Assembly (NCBI GenBank): GCA_902761575.1
Contig: CACWKU010000013.1
Coordinates: 1 to 35,217 of the forward strand
Source: an uncultured bacterium
Lineage (GTDB): Bacteria; Verrucomicrobiota; Kiritimatiellia; RFP12; UBA3636
Reading direction: 5' to 3'
Length of the DNA stretch: 35,217 nucleotides
Of the stretch, positions 8,109 through 16,321 are shown piece after piece. The position numbers and the translations under genes are program-made. A model generated the notes under the pieces. The model had not been told where the DNA came from, made no database searches, and saw only the letters and a list, made by a program, of their open reading frames with translations. Every line of letters starts with the position of its first letter. The stretch's first letter is position 1.

Positions 8109-8621
8109 CTACCATTGCTCTTCCGAGCGGCGGACGGCAGGACGCGGAGGGAGCGCGGCGAGGAGTTCGGAGACGGTGCCGGGGAGGCCCGGGAGGCGCA
8201 GGATGGGGCGGATTTCGGCGAGTGGGGCGCAGACGAAGCGGCGCGAGGCGATCTGCGGGTGCGGCAGATGCAGGTGGGGTTCGTCGCGGACGGCGTCGCC
8301 GCAGTAGAGCAGGTCGACATCGATGGTGCGCGGGTGGTGGTAGCCGGTGCGGACGCGGCCGAGCTCGTCCTCGACGGCGTGGCAGCGGGCGCTCCAGGCC
8401 TCGAGCGGGAGCGAGACCTCGAACGCGGCGACGGCGTTGAGGTAGTCCTGGCCGGCGAACTCGGGCGGAACGTCGACGGGCTCGGTCTCGTAGACGGCCG
8501 AACGCGCCAGGAGGCGCACGCCGGGCGTCGCGGCGAGGAGGCGCACGGCGCGGCGGAGGTTCTCCGCGCGGTCGCCGAGGTTGCTGCCGAGCGAGACGCC
8601 GGCCTCGAACGTGGTGTTCAT
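8109..8621 (-). CDS. folK: 2-amino-4-hydroxy-6-hydroxymethyldihydropteridine diphosphokinase
   Basis: HPPK, folate pathway: transfers pyrophosphate from ATP to 6-hydroxymethyl-dihydropterin. A 170-residue single-domain protein with SLGSNLGDR near the N-terminus, YETEPVD, the HPPK signature region [15 protein letters not shown], and [19 protein letters not shown]. No fused FolB or FolP domain is present. The open frame extends to 8723, but that part overlaps the upstream transposase gene. ATG 8621 lies 2 nt after that gene's TAG and gives the canonical HPPK start. Overlap-like spacing on both sides (2 nt and 7 nt) indicates translation within the RAYT-folK-mnmG operon. Confidence 0.95.
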   Translation of the reverse strand: MNTTFEAGVSLGSNLGDRAENLRRAVRLLAATPGVRLLARSAVYETEPVDVPPEFAGQDYLNAVAAFEVSLPLEAWSARCHAVEDELGRVRTGYHHPRTIDVDLLYCGDAVRDEPHLHLPHPQIASRRFVCAPLAEIRPILRLPGLPGTVSELLAALPPRPAVRRSEEQW

Positions 8622-8623
8622 CC

Positions 8624-9661
8624 CTACGACGCCCCCCGGACGCCGGCCGCGGAATGGAGTCCGAGGAACGCGCAGCGGTCGAGCAGCGTTTCGGCGTGGC
8701 GCCGGATGCGCGGCGGCAGACACTCCGCCACGCGGCGGAGGAACCGGTCGTCGCCGAGCGCGCCGCCGTGCAGGAACCCCGCCACGCGGCTCCGTAGCAG
8801 CGCCCGCAGCGAACCGGCGCGGACGGGACGGCCCCGGTCGTCCGTCTCGATGACATCATCGGACGGGGAGGCGACGGCAAGGCGTTCGACTGTCACAGAG
8901 CCATCCTCGTTCCGACGCGGCGAGCCCTCCGGGCGAGCCGCGCTCTCTGGAACGCTTCCGGCAATCGTCCGGGCACAGGCCTCCCGGCACTCCTCCCAGG
9001 TGAACGACGCGGCGCCGTAGGCTCGCGAAACCATGCCCGCAAGCCCCTCCCGCGCCCGCTCGTCGCCCCCGCAGCCGGCGCCGTAGCCCGTCCAGCGGGA
9101 CTCCTCCGGACGCTCGACCATCGCGGCGCGGACGGGATTGAGGTGGACGTATCCCGCCACGGTCATCAGCGCGCGGAAGGAGCCCTCGAGAAGGATGCTC
9201 TTGAAACGGCCTTCCCAGATCGTGCCGGTGTTCTCGTGGCGCCTGTTGTAGTCCTGCGTATAGGCCTCCTTGAACGTCTTGCAGAACTGGGAGAGATCGT
9301 ACATCCGGGCGCGCATCCGGGCCTTCTCGTCGTCGACCCGCCAAGCCTGCTTCTTCTGCGTCCATTTCTCCCATTTTTCACGGATTGCGGCATATTTGCC
9401 GGGCCCGTACCAGGCGAGCATCCTCCGCTCCAGCTCCTTGTTCGAAACCTCCTTCTTCCGAGGCACGCGAACCAGCAGATGGAAGTGATTGGACATCACC
9501 GCGAACGTATAGAGCTCCACCCCCGAGAACGCCGCCGCCCCGCGGATCATCTCCAGCAGGATCGCCTTCTCCGTCTCGTCGATGAGAAACCGCTTTCCCC
9601 CGATCCGGCTCACCACGTGGTAGAACCCTTCTCCGTCCACCTTGACCCTTGGCCGCCTCAT
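8624..9661 (-). CDS. REP-associated tyrosine transposase (RAYT, IS200-like Y1 HUH family)
   Basis: A 345-residue single-strand DNA transposase-like protein. The HUH motif is His59-Phe60-His61 (VMSNHFHLLV). The candidate catalytic tyrosine is Tyr134 or Tyr138 (AYTQDYNRRH). It is followed by GTIWEGRFKS and YVHLNPVRAA, all typical of the Y1_Tnp domain of RAYTs. The C-terminal extension (190-345) ends in a segment resembling the RVRYFxDGAVLGS tail seen in RAYTs of related bacteria. It carries its own promoter at 9710-9738 and an AGGAG Shine-Dalgarno 8 nt before ATG 9661. A REP-like palindrome lies just upstream (9742-9772). Unlike a mobile IS, it sits at the head of an operon with folK and mnmG, which suggests domestication. 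Confidence 0.92.
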   Translation of the reverse strand: MRRPRVKVDGEGFYHVVSRIGGKRFLIDETEKAILLEMIRGAAAFSGVELYTFAVMSNHFHLLVRVPRKKEVSNKELERRMLAWYGPGKYAAIREKWEKWTQKKQAWRVDDEKARMRARMYDLSQFCKTFKEAYTQDYNRRHENTGTIWEGRFKSILLEGSFRALMTVAGYVHLNPVRAAMVERPEESRWTGYGAGCGGDERAREGLAGMVSRAYGAASFTWEECREACARTIAGSVPESAARPEGSPRRNEDGSVTVERLAVASPSDDVIETDDRGRPVRAGSLRALLRSRVAGFLHGGALGDDRFLRRVAECLPPRIRRHAETLLDRCAFLGLHSAAGVRGAS

Positions 9662-9709
9662 TCCGCGCTCCTGTTCTTGAATTTGTCGTTTTCGCTTCGC
9701 ACGAGCCGC

Positions 9710-9738
9710 AATCTAGCACACTTGTTCTGTCATTACAA
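9710..9738 (-). promoter_or_regulatory. Promoter of the RAYT-folK-mnmG operon
   Basis: Minus strand: TTGTAA (9738-9733), 17-bp spacer, extended -10 TGcTAGATT (hexamer 9715-9710). The predicted start near 9703 gives a leader of about 40 nt containing the AGGAG ribosome site. Confidence 0.68.
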
Positions 9739-9741
9739 GAA

Positions 9742-9772
9742 CTTTTTAAGGGGACAGACCCCTTTAAAAAAG
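9742..9772. repeat. REP-like palindrome with GGGGACAGACC core
   Basis: Hairpin with arms TTAAGGGG / CCCCTTTAA around ACAGA, extended by A/T-rich flanks (one bulge). It sits between the 3' end of the glycosyltransferase gene and the promoter of the RAYT gene. Read on the minus strand it ends in A/T-rich sequence and could also terminate the glycosyltransferase transcript. The same GTCTGTCCCCTTAA core recurs at 11972-12021. Confidence 0.75.
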
Positions 9773-9819
9773 ACTCTTTACAATTTTTGTGTGAGTAACA
9801 GAAATGCAAAATGAAGAAT

Positions 9820-10911
9820 TTATGGACGATGGGAGAGTGTTGCGACAAGGACGCGGGCTACGGACAGAGCAGCCATACAGGCGTTCGCGCGGCAGGGCTT
9901 GGTGTAGCCGAACATCGAGCAGGGCGAGCAGGGGAGTGTTTCGCGGAGGGCAAGGCCGCGATCGGGGGGCGGTCCCCATTTGAGCGGGTCGCTCGGGCCG
10001 AAGAGGACGACGACGCGGGCGCCGACGGCCACGGCGAGATGCGCGATGCCCGAATCGGGGCCGACGAGAAGGCCGGCGCGCACGAGGACTGCAGCTGTCG
10101 TGGCTAGGTCGAGCCGGCCGCAGAGGTCGAGGGCGCCGGATGCGCGGGCGACCGTGGCGGCGACCGCGCAGTCCTCCTTCGCGCCGACAAGGACGCAGGG
10201 GAGCCCGGCGCGGTCGCGCAAGGCGGCGGCGAGCAAGGCGTAGCGGTCTTCGCCCCAGCGCTTGCACGGCACCGACCCGCCCGGATGCAGGGCGATGAAG
10301 CGCTCCGGGAGGCCGTCGGGCGGGGGCGGGAGGCGTTCGGGGGGAATTGAGCCCGCACGCGGCGGGAGGGAGACGGACGGAACGCCGAGCGCGGCGGCGA
10401 GGATGCGCCCGAACTGCGCGTCCTCGGCCCCCTGCAGGTCGTAGGGGACGGTGTGCGTATAGAGGCCGAGACGAGAGGGGGCGACGTTGAAGCCCACGCG
10501 GAGCGGGGCGCGCGTCCGGGCGGCGAGGACGGCCGAGAAGTGGTGGAACTGCTCCGTGTCGAGGACGGCGGCGTAGCGGCAGCGGCGTAGTGCGCGGAGG
10601 GTCGAGAGCGGGGCGGCGTCGGCGCGCAGGACGCGATCCGCGATGCCGGAGAGCTCGAAGACGGGGGCGTTGCGCGATTCGCAGAGGACGTCCACCACCG
10701 AGCCGGGCGCGGCCTCGCGCAGGGCGCGGAGCGCCGGCAGGAGCAGGATGGCATCGCCGATGCCGCCGGGGCGCACGACAAGGACGCGGCCGCCGGGGAA
10801 GTCGCGCAACGTGCGCGTCTCCGGGGTGCCTTGGGAGCGGGAAAAGGCTGTGCAGAGGGCAGGACCGAGGGCGGAGTCGAGCGCCTTGAGCAGGCCGGTA
10901 CGGGCGGACAT
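9820..10911 (-). CDS. Glycosyltransferase family 9 (heptosyltransferase-like)
   Basis: A 363-residue GT9 enzyme of the ADP-heptose:LPS heptosyltransferase type, which adds sugars to the inner core of lipopolysaccharide on the cytoplasmic side. The N-terminal Rossmann half has VVRPGGIGDAILLLPALRAL (45-64). The C-terminal nucleotide-sugar half has ALHPGGSVPCKRWGEDRY and the family signature GPDSGIAHLAVAVGARVVVLFGPSDPLKWGPP, of which I cite the ends only. A Cys-rich tail (PCSPC, YTKPC) is typical of many GT9 members. It starts 7 nt after the M28 gene stop, so both share one transcript. Acceptor and donor sugars cannot be read from the sequence. Confidence 0.92.
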   Translation of the reverse strand: MSARTGLLKALDSALGPALCTAFSRSQGTPETRTLRDFPGGRVLVVRPGGIGDAILLLPALRALREAAPGSVVDVLCESRNAPVFELSGIADRVLRADAAPLSTLRALRRCRYAAVLDTEQFHHFSAVLAARTRAPLRVGFNVAPSRLGLYTHTVPYDLQGAEDAQFGRILAAALGVPSVSLPPRAGSIPPERLPPPPDGLPERFIALHPGGSVPCKRWGEDRYALLAAALRDRAGLPCVLVGAKEDCAVAATVARASGALDLCGRLDLATTAAVLVRAGLLVGPDSGIAHLAVAVGARVVVLFGPSDPLKWGPPPDRGLALRETLPCSPCSMFGYTKPCRANACMAALSVARVLVATLSHRP

Positions 10912-10918
10912 GGCGAAT

Positions 10919-11905
10919 CTATTCCCGTTCGGGTGGAGGACGGATGCCGGATGGAACTTCCGTACCCTCCTCGATACGATTCAACAGGGCGAGAGCAAAG
11001 GTAGCCGTTCGAAGAAGAGAACGGGGCGATATCTTATCGATCGAATCCTCGGCCGTGTGCCAATAGTCGTGGCGACCAGGCGCCGAACCGTATTCGAAGT
11101 CGATGAAGTCGATGGCGGCGAATTCGTTCGGTGGCATCAGAAAGGGAACGTGATCGTCGATAATCGCGTTGGAGGCAAGGGAAACAGGCGGACAGCCGCG
11201 GGTTTCGGAGGCGGTCTTCATGGCCGCGTTGGCAAGCCAGGGCGTGACGTTTCGTGGAATTTCAAGAGACAGACGCTCGTCTCCGACCATGTCGAATACA
11301 AGCGCCGCGACAAGGGGCGGCCTCGCCCCCTTTCGACGAGTTGCGGCAAACTGCGCGGCCATGCGACGGGAACCGTGCAGTCCATCCGTGTCTGCATAGG
11401 AGCCTACCGCCTCCTCGCCATCGAGAAACGCGATGCGAATCGTGTCCCGGAATTCCGGGCGACGTTCTGCAAAATGTTCCGCGATGCCGAGCAGGAGACC
11501 GACCGAGGAACCGCCGTCATTCGCGCCGGCGAAACCCGGAATGCCGGATTTGGTGTCGTAGTGCCCGGCAAGAAGGACCGTCTGGCCGGACGTGCCCGGG
11601 AAATCGATATAAACGTTGCAGAACGTCTTGCGGCCGTGGGCGGTGTTCTCCGTCCAGCAGTCGGCCTCGGGTTTCAGCCCCATTCTCTTGAGCTCCTGGG
11701 CAATCCAGCGCGAGGCGCGCGCCGCGCCCGGCGTACCGGCGTCACGCGGAGCAATGCGAACGAATTCGGAGGCGTATGCATACATCCGGACGCCCGTATC
11801 GCGCGGCAACAAGAACCAGTCGGCGGCGGTCCGGCGGCGACCGCACCCCGCGCAAAGCAGGGCGGCGGCGGCCGTGACGGCGATGGCGGCGTGGCGGAGT
11901 TCCAT
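10919..11905 (-). CDS. M28-family metallopeptidase, glutaminyl-cyclase-like lipoprotein
   Basis: A 328-residue exported zinc enzyme. The signal sequence leads to Cys21 (LLCAGC), a lipobox-like site. M28 metal-ligand positions are all present: His115 (AGHYDTK), Asp130 (GANDGG), Glu164/165 (LDGEE), Asp205 (FDMVGD) and His283 (HTAED). The block DGEEAVGSYADTDGLHGSRR and the IDDHVPFL stretch closely recall animal-type glutaminyl-peptide cyclotransferase, which forms N-terminal pyroglutamate, rather than a plain aminopeptidase. So cyclotransferase is a real alternative to peptidase. I start at ATG 11905 instead of the longer frame at 11959: it begins the signal peptide and sits 7 nt after a strong -10 element. 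Confidence 0.88.
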   Translation of the reverse strand: MELRHAAIAVTAAAALLCAGCGRRRTAADWFLLPRDTGVRMYAYASEFVRIAPRDAGTPGAARASRWIAQELKRMGLKPEADCWTENTAHGRKTFCNVYIDFPGTSGQTVLLAGHYDTKSGIPGFAGANDGGSSVGLLLGIAEHFAERRPEFRDTIRIAFLDGEEAVGSYADTDGLHGSRRMAAQFAATRRKGARPPLVAALVFDMVGDERLSLEIPRNVTPWLANAAMKTASETRGCPPVSLASNAIIDDHVPFLMPPNEFAAIDFIDFEYGSAPGRHDYWHTAEDSIDKISPRSLLRTATFALALLNRIEEGTEVPSGIRPPPERE

Positions 11906-11912
11906 GCGGCGA

Positions 11913-11942
11913 AGTCTACCACACCCAGCCACGACCCCGCAA
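11913..11942 (-). promoter_or_regulatory. Promoter of the M28-GT9 operon (predicted leaderless)
   Basis: Minus strand: TTGCGG (11942-11937), 18-bp spacer, extended -10 TGgTAGACT (hexamer 11918-11913), then 7 nt to the ATG at 11905. Confidence 0.66.
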
Positions 11943-11971
11943 CCGCGGGCAACGGACACGCTGCTCTAAAG

Positions 11972-12021
11972 TAGTCTGTTCCCTTAATAGGAGGGTCTTT
12001 AATATGGTCTGTCCCCTTAAG
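11972..12021 (+). repeat. Two direct copies of the GTCTGTnCCCTTAA REP-like motif
   Basis: TAGTCTGTTCCCTTAAT (11972-11988) and TGGTCTGTCCCCTTAAG (12005-12021), 33 bp apart in the same orientation and opposite to the strand sense of the copy at 9742-9772. They lie between the divergent M28 and MBL-fold genes. These are probably substrates or relics of the nearby RAYT. Confidence 0.7.
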
Positions 12022-12031
12022 AGCGAGAATC

Positions 12032-12060
12032 TTGCGGGACGTGGCATGGTCTGCTAAACT
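12032..12060 (+). promoter_or_regulatory. Promoter of the MBL-fold gene (predicted leaderless)
   Basis: TTGCGG (12032-12037), 17-bp spacer, extended -10 TGcTAAACT (hexamer 12055-12060), then 8 nt to the ATG at 12069. Confidence 0.72.
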
Positions 12061-12068
12061 CTGCGGAC

Positions 12069-12713
12069 ATGAAAATCCAATGCATCGTGACCGGGGCATA
12101 CCAGGAAAATGCGTATCTCGTTTTCGACGGGGCCGGCAAGGCGGCGGTCGTCGATCCTGGAGAGGATGCTCCGCGGATTCTCGCGGCGCTTCGGGACGCC
12201 GGGGCGGAGCTCGCCGCCGTTCTGCTCACGCACGGGCACCTCGACCACATCGCCGCGCTGCCCGCGCTCCTCGCAGCGGCGCCCGCACCGGTGCATGTCG
12301 CCGCCCCGGACGCCGCCTGGTGCTTCTCCGAGCGTAATTCGCTTGAACCCTACGAGCCCGTACTCACGCCTCCTGCAACACTCGTGGCCGATTTCTCGGA
12401 CGGCGCCGAGATCCGCGTCGGGGCGCTGGCCTTCCGGGTTCTGGCGACGCCTGGACATTCACCGGGCAGCGTTTGTCTTCTGCTCGATGGACCTCCCGGA
12501 ACCCCCGCCACGCTCTTTTCGGGCGACACGCTCTTCTCCGGCTCGATCGGACGGACCGACTTCGAGGGCGGGAACGATGCGGAGATGGCATCCTCTCTCC
12601 GTCGGCTCGCGTCCCTTCCGCCCGGAACCCGTGTTCTTCCCGGACATGGTCCAGCGACGATTCTCGCGCGCGAACTCGACGTAAACCCCTATCTCGTCGC
12701 GATGGTTCGATAA
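12069..12713 (+). CDS. MBL-fold metallohydrolase (glyoxalase II-like)
   Basis: A 214-residue metallo-beta-lactamase-fold hydrolase resembling the short glyoxalase-II-like (YcbL) group, which hydrolyses thioesters. Metal ligands are visible: THGHLDH (54-60), TPGHSPGS (third His), FSGDTLF (bridging Asp) and PGHG (last His). The substrate-binding GRTDF after SGDTLFSGSI is typical of this group. No signal peptide, so cytoplasmic. Monocistronic, divergent from the M28 gene. Start ATG 12069 fits both the family start (MKIQCIVTGAYQENAYLV) and the promoter. Confidence 0.92.
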   Translation: MKIQCIVTGAYQENAYLVFDGAGKAAVVDPGEDAPRILAALRDAGAELAAVLLTHGHLDHIAALPALLAAAPAPVHVAAPDAAWCFSERNSLEPYEPVLTPPATLVADFSDGAEIRVGALAFRVLATPGHSPGSVCLLLDGPPGTPATLFSGDTLFSGSIGRTDFEGGNDAEMASSLRRLASLPPGTRVLPGHGPATILARELDVNPYLVAMVR

Positions 12714-12720
12714 TCAATCG

Positions 12721-12744
12721 AAGCGAGTCAGGTCCGGCTCGCTT
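12721..12744. terminator. Weak terminator-like hairpin after the MBL-fold gene
   Basis: AAGCGAG (12721-12727) pairs with CTCGCTT (12738-12744) around a 10-nt loop, 8 nt after the stop. No T-tract follows on the plus strand. Confidence 0.45.
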
Positions 12745-12762
12745 GCGCGCGCAAAAAAACTC

Positions 12763-12791
12763 TTGTAGAGAGGGGCGCTTTTTGATACGAT
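12763..12791 (+). promoter_or_regulatory. Promoter of the secreted-protein cluster
   Basis: TTGTAG (12763-12768), 17-bp spacer, extended -10 TGaTACGAT (hexamer 12786-12791). The predicted start near 12798 lies directly before a hairpin and about 58 nt before the first ATG. No other convincing promoter is seen before the next two genes. Confidence 0.6.
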
Positions 12792-12799
12792 ACCGACCT

Positions 12800-12820
12800 T
12801 GCGGAGCCACCAGCTCCGCA
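12800..12820 (+). other. 5'-UTR hairpin of the secreted-protein transcript
   Basis: Perfect 8-bp stem TGCGGAGC/GCTCCGCA with loop CACCA, at the predicted 5' end of the mRNA. It may stabilise the transcript, or it may be part of the upstream gene's termination region. Confidence 0.5.
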
Positions 12821-12855
12821 GGATGGTACATACACCCGCCCCGGAATCCCTTTCC

Positions 12856-15516
12856 ATGACACACGAAGAAGCACGCCGATCCGTTTCCCGTCTTTGGCTT
12901 CGCGCCTTTGCCGGCATCGTCGCCGTCCTCTGCGCGGTCGAGGCGCACGCCGCCACGGGATCCACCCTCTATTCCCGGGCCGCCTTCGCCAAGGCCCAGG
13001 ACAAGCGCACACCCACCGACGTGTTCGTGACGTATCTCGGCGTCTACGAGCTGGACGAGGCCACAAAGGCGATCCGCGTCTGGCAGAAGGACCCCTTCGG
13101 CGAGGAATGCAAGTCCTCCCGCTTCGCCGGCCGGGACGCCTCGAAGAACGGCGAGACGTTCATCCTCCCCGTGGCGATGGCCAAGCACCCGACCGAGGAC
13201 GTCGTCGCGGTCCTCGACGCCGCGTCCTTCATCCCAGGGCTCGGCCAGACGCCGCAGATCCAGTTCTACTCCTTCGCGGAAACGGACGGCTCGGACGGCA
13301 AGCTCGCCAGCACGGCCTTTACGTTCCTCGGTTCCTACGTGGACGAATCGCTTGACAAGGCGTCCTCGATCGCGTTCCTGCCGGACGGCAAAATAGCCGT
13401 CTCCTTCAACCGCGAGAACGCCTCGACGGGCCGCGGCAGCATCCTGTTCCTGTCCGGCTACAGCGCCCCCGAGTCGCTCGGCAGCGCACTGACGGACGCC
13501 TATCCGGTGAATGCCGTCGGCGCCGACCTGGAGTCGGACTACGTCTGGGTCTGCGTCGGCTCCTCCAACGCCGTCTACCGCTACCGTCCCCTTTCCGGCG
13601 GCTCTCCGAACTTCGCCTCCTCGGGCGTCTACGAAACCCCGGCCGAGCTTCTTTCGGTGGCTCAGGCGGAGAATAAGTGGCCGGTGCTCGTGACAGGCCG
13701 CTTTTCCGGCGAATCGACGGCGACGGACCAGGACTCGCTCAAGGAATCTCTCCGTCGCGAGATCCTCGCGCTCATGAAGACGGGCGTTTCAGCGGAGCTC
13801 TCCGGTCGCCCCGCGGCGGCCTTCGCCAGTTATTCGACGTTCTTCTATCTGTACCAGGAAGCCTCCGTCCAGCGCGTTTCCCTCATGTATCCCGGTGCCC
13901 TTGCGGAAATGGACAGCGAGGAATTCGAAGCGGCGCTCAAGGAAAACTTCGCCAAGGTTCCCTCGGCGTTCTCCTATCTCCCGGCCGACGAACTGTTCGA
14001 ACTGTTCGAGTCCTTCCCCGAAATCTACGTCCGAAACTTCTCGACGGGGTCGGACGGCCTCCTTGCCCACGATACCGTCCTCGGGACGGAGGGCGAGGGA
14101 GGCGCCGCGCTCGGCTGGCTGTCCGCACCGCGAGCCGCCCGCGTCTGGACGCCGCGGGGCGGCGATCCGTGCGTCCTCGTCGCCGATACCGGCAATAACC
14201 GCATCTGCGCCTTCTCCCGCGACGGTGCGCCGCTCTACCAATTCGGCTCCAATTCGTCCGACGAGATCGGCAAATTCAAGCTTCCTCGCGGCATCTGGGC
14301 TCAGGACGGCGGCATGATCCTCTGCATCGGGGACACGGGCAATCGCCGCGTCCAGCTGCTGGACATCGATGAGGGTTCCCTCGATTCCGACGGCGACGGC
14401 CTTTCCGACGACGAAGAGACCGAGCGCGGGACCGATCCGCGCAACCCGGATTCCGACGGCGACGGCCTCAAGGACGGCGAAGAGGTGTACCGCTTCCGGA
14501 CCGACCCGCTCAATCCGGACACCGACGGCGACGGATACTCCGACGGCGAGGAGGTGAACGAGATCGGCTCCGATCCCCTCGATCCCCTCGACCCGCCGGA
14601 CGGCAAGATCGTCGTCCTCACGTCCCCCGCCACCTACGACGAAAGCGACACCGAGACGCACGAGGTCTCGTTCCGCGTCATCGGCCGGAACGGAACGCAC
14701 ACCGTGACGATTTCCGGATGGCCGGAGGACGGCTCCGCGACCGGCGACACGGTCGTTTCCGGCATCGGCGAGGAAACCACGGCTTTTTCGCTCAAGGCGC
14801 TCGACGGCAACACCCGGACCACCGGGCAGGGGGTCACGCTCACCCTGACGAGCGAGACCGGGTTCTCGGTCGACTGGACGTTCAAGATCCGAAACGTCGC
14901 CCCGAAGATCAACTCCGCGTCCGCCTCCCCGAACCCCGCCGGGCCCGGCGAGGGCATCACGTTCTCGGTCGACGCGGTCGACGTCGCCGCCGACACGCTG
15001 ACCTACGAGTGGAAGGTGGACGGCCAGCCGTTCCGGATCTACGACCAGGAAACGGGCGAAGCGCACGACTTCGACCATCGGACGGACACGGTCCACCAGA
15101 ACAGGCCCGGCACGTACGTCTTTTCCGTCGTCGTGAAGGATCCGCAGGGAGCCCGGGACACGTACGAGTTCACCCTCACGATCGAAGAAGGGGCCGGCTC
15201 GCCGACGGCCGTCTTCACGGCCGTTTCGGGAACCTCCGTGACGGTCGCCGTCACGGGGGAGGCCCCGTCCGCCGATTTTTCGCTCATGCTCCAGTGCGCC
15301 GAGTCGCTGGGCGGTCCCTGGTCGGACCTCCTCTCCCTTCCCTATGGCGAGGCGGTCGCGGCCTCGTCCGCCCGGACGGAGAGCGCGACCACGCTTCTGG
15401 GCGAAGCGTGCACGCTTGCGATCTCGCCGGGTTCCGCCACGTCCGCGACATTCGTCCTGACCTATGCGGAGGAACCCGGCTCGGCCGTCCGGTTCTACCA
15501 GGTCGTCCGGCCTTGA
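12856..15516 (+). CDS. Secreted NHL-repeat / TSP3 / PKD protein
   Basis: An exported 886-residue protein with a signal peptide (residues 1-32, cleavage after AHA). The N-terminal half is probably a beta-propeller. Two clear NHL-type repeats are near 440-465 ([16 protein letters not shown]) and 489-505 ([15 protein letters not shown]). A TSP3-like calcium-loop run follows at about 511-582 ([22 protein letters not shown], with GTDP/RTDP spacers). Then comes a PKD/Ig-like domain (about 680-780). The C-terminal module ([10 protein letters not shown] to FYQVVRP) resembles the end of the 4055-residue neighbour before its extra tail. An upstream in-frame start at 12799 is possible, but ATG 12856 begins the signal peptide. 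The next gene begins 43 nt downstream. Function unknown; likely a surface or extracellular structural protein. Confidence 0.85.
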   Translation: MTHEEARRSVSRLWLRAFAGIVAVLCAVEAHAATGSTLYSRAAFAKAQDKRTPTDVFVTYLGVYELDEATKAIRVWQKDPFGEECKSSRFAGRDASKNGETFILPVAMAKHPTEDVVAVLDAASFIPGLGQTPQIQFYSFAETDGSDGKLASTAFTFLGSYVDESLDKASSIAFLPDGKIAVSFNRENASTGRGSILFLSGYSAPESLGSALTDAYPVNAVGADLESDYVWVCVGSSNAVYRYRPLSGGSPNFASSGVYETPAELLSVAQAENKWPVLVTGRFSGESTATDQDSLKESLRREILALMKTGVSAELSGRPAAAFASYSTFFYLYQEASVQRVSLMYPGALAEMDSEEFEAALKENFAKVPSAFSYLPADELFELFESFPEIYVRNFSTGSDGLLAHDTVLGTEGEGGAALGWLSAPRAARVWTPRGGDPCVLVADTGNNRICAFSRDGAPLYQFGSNSSDEIGKFKLPRGIWAQDGGMILCIGDTGNRRVQLLDIDEGSLDSDGDGLSDDEETERGTDPRNPDSDGDGLKDGEEVYRFRTDPLNPDTDGDGYSDGEEVNEIGSDPLDPLDPPDGKIVVLTSPATYDESDTETHEVSFRVIGRNGTHTVTISGWPEDGSATGDTVVSGIGEETTAFSLKALDGNTRTTGQGVTLTLTSETGFSVDWTFKIRNVAPKINSASASPNPAGPGEGITFSVDAVDVAADTLTYEWKVDGQPFRIYDQETGEAHDFDHRTDTVHQNRPGTYVFSVVVKDPQGARDTYEFTLTIEEGAGSPTAVFTAVSGTSVTVAVTGEAPSADFSLMLQCAESLGGPWSDLLSLPYGEAVAASSARTESATTLLGEACTLAISPGSATSATFVLTYAEEPGSAVRFYQVVRP

Positions 15517-15559
15517 AAATCTGAATACAACCCACTTCCCGAACGTCAAATCCATTGCC

Positions 15560-16249
15560 ATGAAGAAGAAGATCCACATCATTCTGTTCGCCGCGGCTCT
15601 CACGGCGGTTCTCGCCCTGCCGGCGGGTGCGGAGGATTCCGCGGCCGCGCAGTCCGGCCAGGCGCTCGTCGCCCCCGAGGGCCTCGCGCCCTCCGCCCCC
15701 GTCGCCGCTCCGGCCCCCGGTTCCGAACGACCCCGGCTCGAGCCACGTCTCGCCGACACCCCCGAGGAGAAGGAGCACGCCCGCCGGATGGCCGCGATTG
15801 CGACCCTCCGCGACACGAAGACGCAGGAGGCGGAGGCCCTCGAACGCGAGGCGGAGGTCCGCCGCGCCGAGATTCTCAAGGAGAACGAGGAGGCCGGCGA
15901 GCTCGCGAAGAAGGTCCTCGAGCTGAACGCTCAGTTTGTCGCGGCCACCAACGAGCTGGAGAAGATCTTCCTTGCGGACGAGAAGCTGCAGGACAAGCTT
16001 GCGCAGGCGAAGGCCGCGCGCGAGGCCGCCTTTTCGCAGCAGAAGAACCTCAACACGGAAATCGCCGAGGCCATGCGAAGGCGCATGGGCGAACGCCGGG
16101 CGGACACCCCCGAGGAGCGCGCCAAGCGCGGTCCCGTCCCGGCTCCCCGTTCCGCGGCCGAGAGGATCCGTCTTCCCGGCCCGCCGCCGCCCGACCCGGC
16201 GCCGGATACCGAAAAGGCCGACGCCAAGCCGTCGACCGACGAACGATAG
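15560..16249 (+). CDS. Exported coiled-coil protein, unknown function
   Basis: A 229-residue protein. Signal peptide MKKKIHIILFAAALTAVLAL with probable cleavage after Ala24. An Ala/Pro-rich linker is followed by a long charged helical region (about 68-180) rich in Glu, Ala, Lys and Arg with heptad-like spacing, i.e. a predicted coiled coil. It is bracketed by a repeated ADTPEE motif (65-70 and 181-186). The C-terminal 40 residues are Pro-rich and probably disordered. I do not recognise the family; it recalls periplasmic coiled-coil proteins (OmpH/Skp-like in composition only). It lies between two large secreted proteins with gaps of 43 and 72 nt, so it could be a periplasmic chaperone or spacer for them (inference). 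The upstream in-frame start at 15464 overlaps the previous gene and is rejected. Confidence 0.78.
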   Translation: MKKKIHIILFAAALTAVLALPAGAEDSAAAQSGQALVAPEGLAPSAPVAAPAPGSERPRLEPRLADTPEEKEHARRMAAIATLRDTKTQEAEALEREAEVRRAEILKENEEAGELAKKVLELNAQFVAATNELEKIFLADEKLQDKLAQAKAAREAAFSQQKNLNTEIAEAMRRRMGERRADTPEERAKRGPVPAPRSAAERIRLPGPPPPDPAPDTEKADAKPSTDER

Positions 16250-16321
16250 TCCCTTCCCGAAAGAACCCCGAACGACCCTTTTCCCTTTCGCGGCTTCCGC
16301 CGCACGCCAAGGAGACACGCC

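Noticed and set aside
9610-9625. CCACGTGG inside the RAYT gene as a third parS
   Set aside because: Only the central 8 bp match; the flanking GTT/AAC bases needed for ParB are absent.
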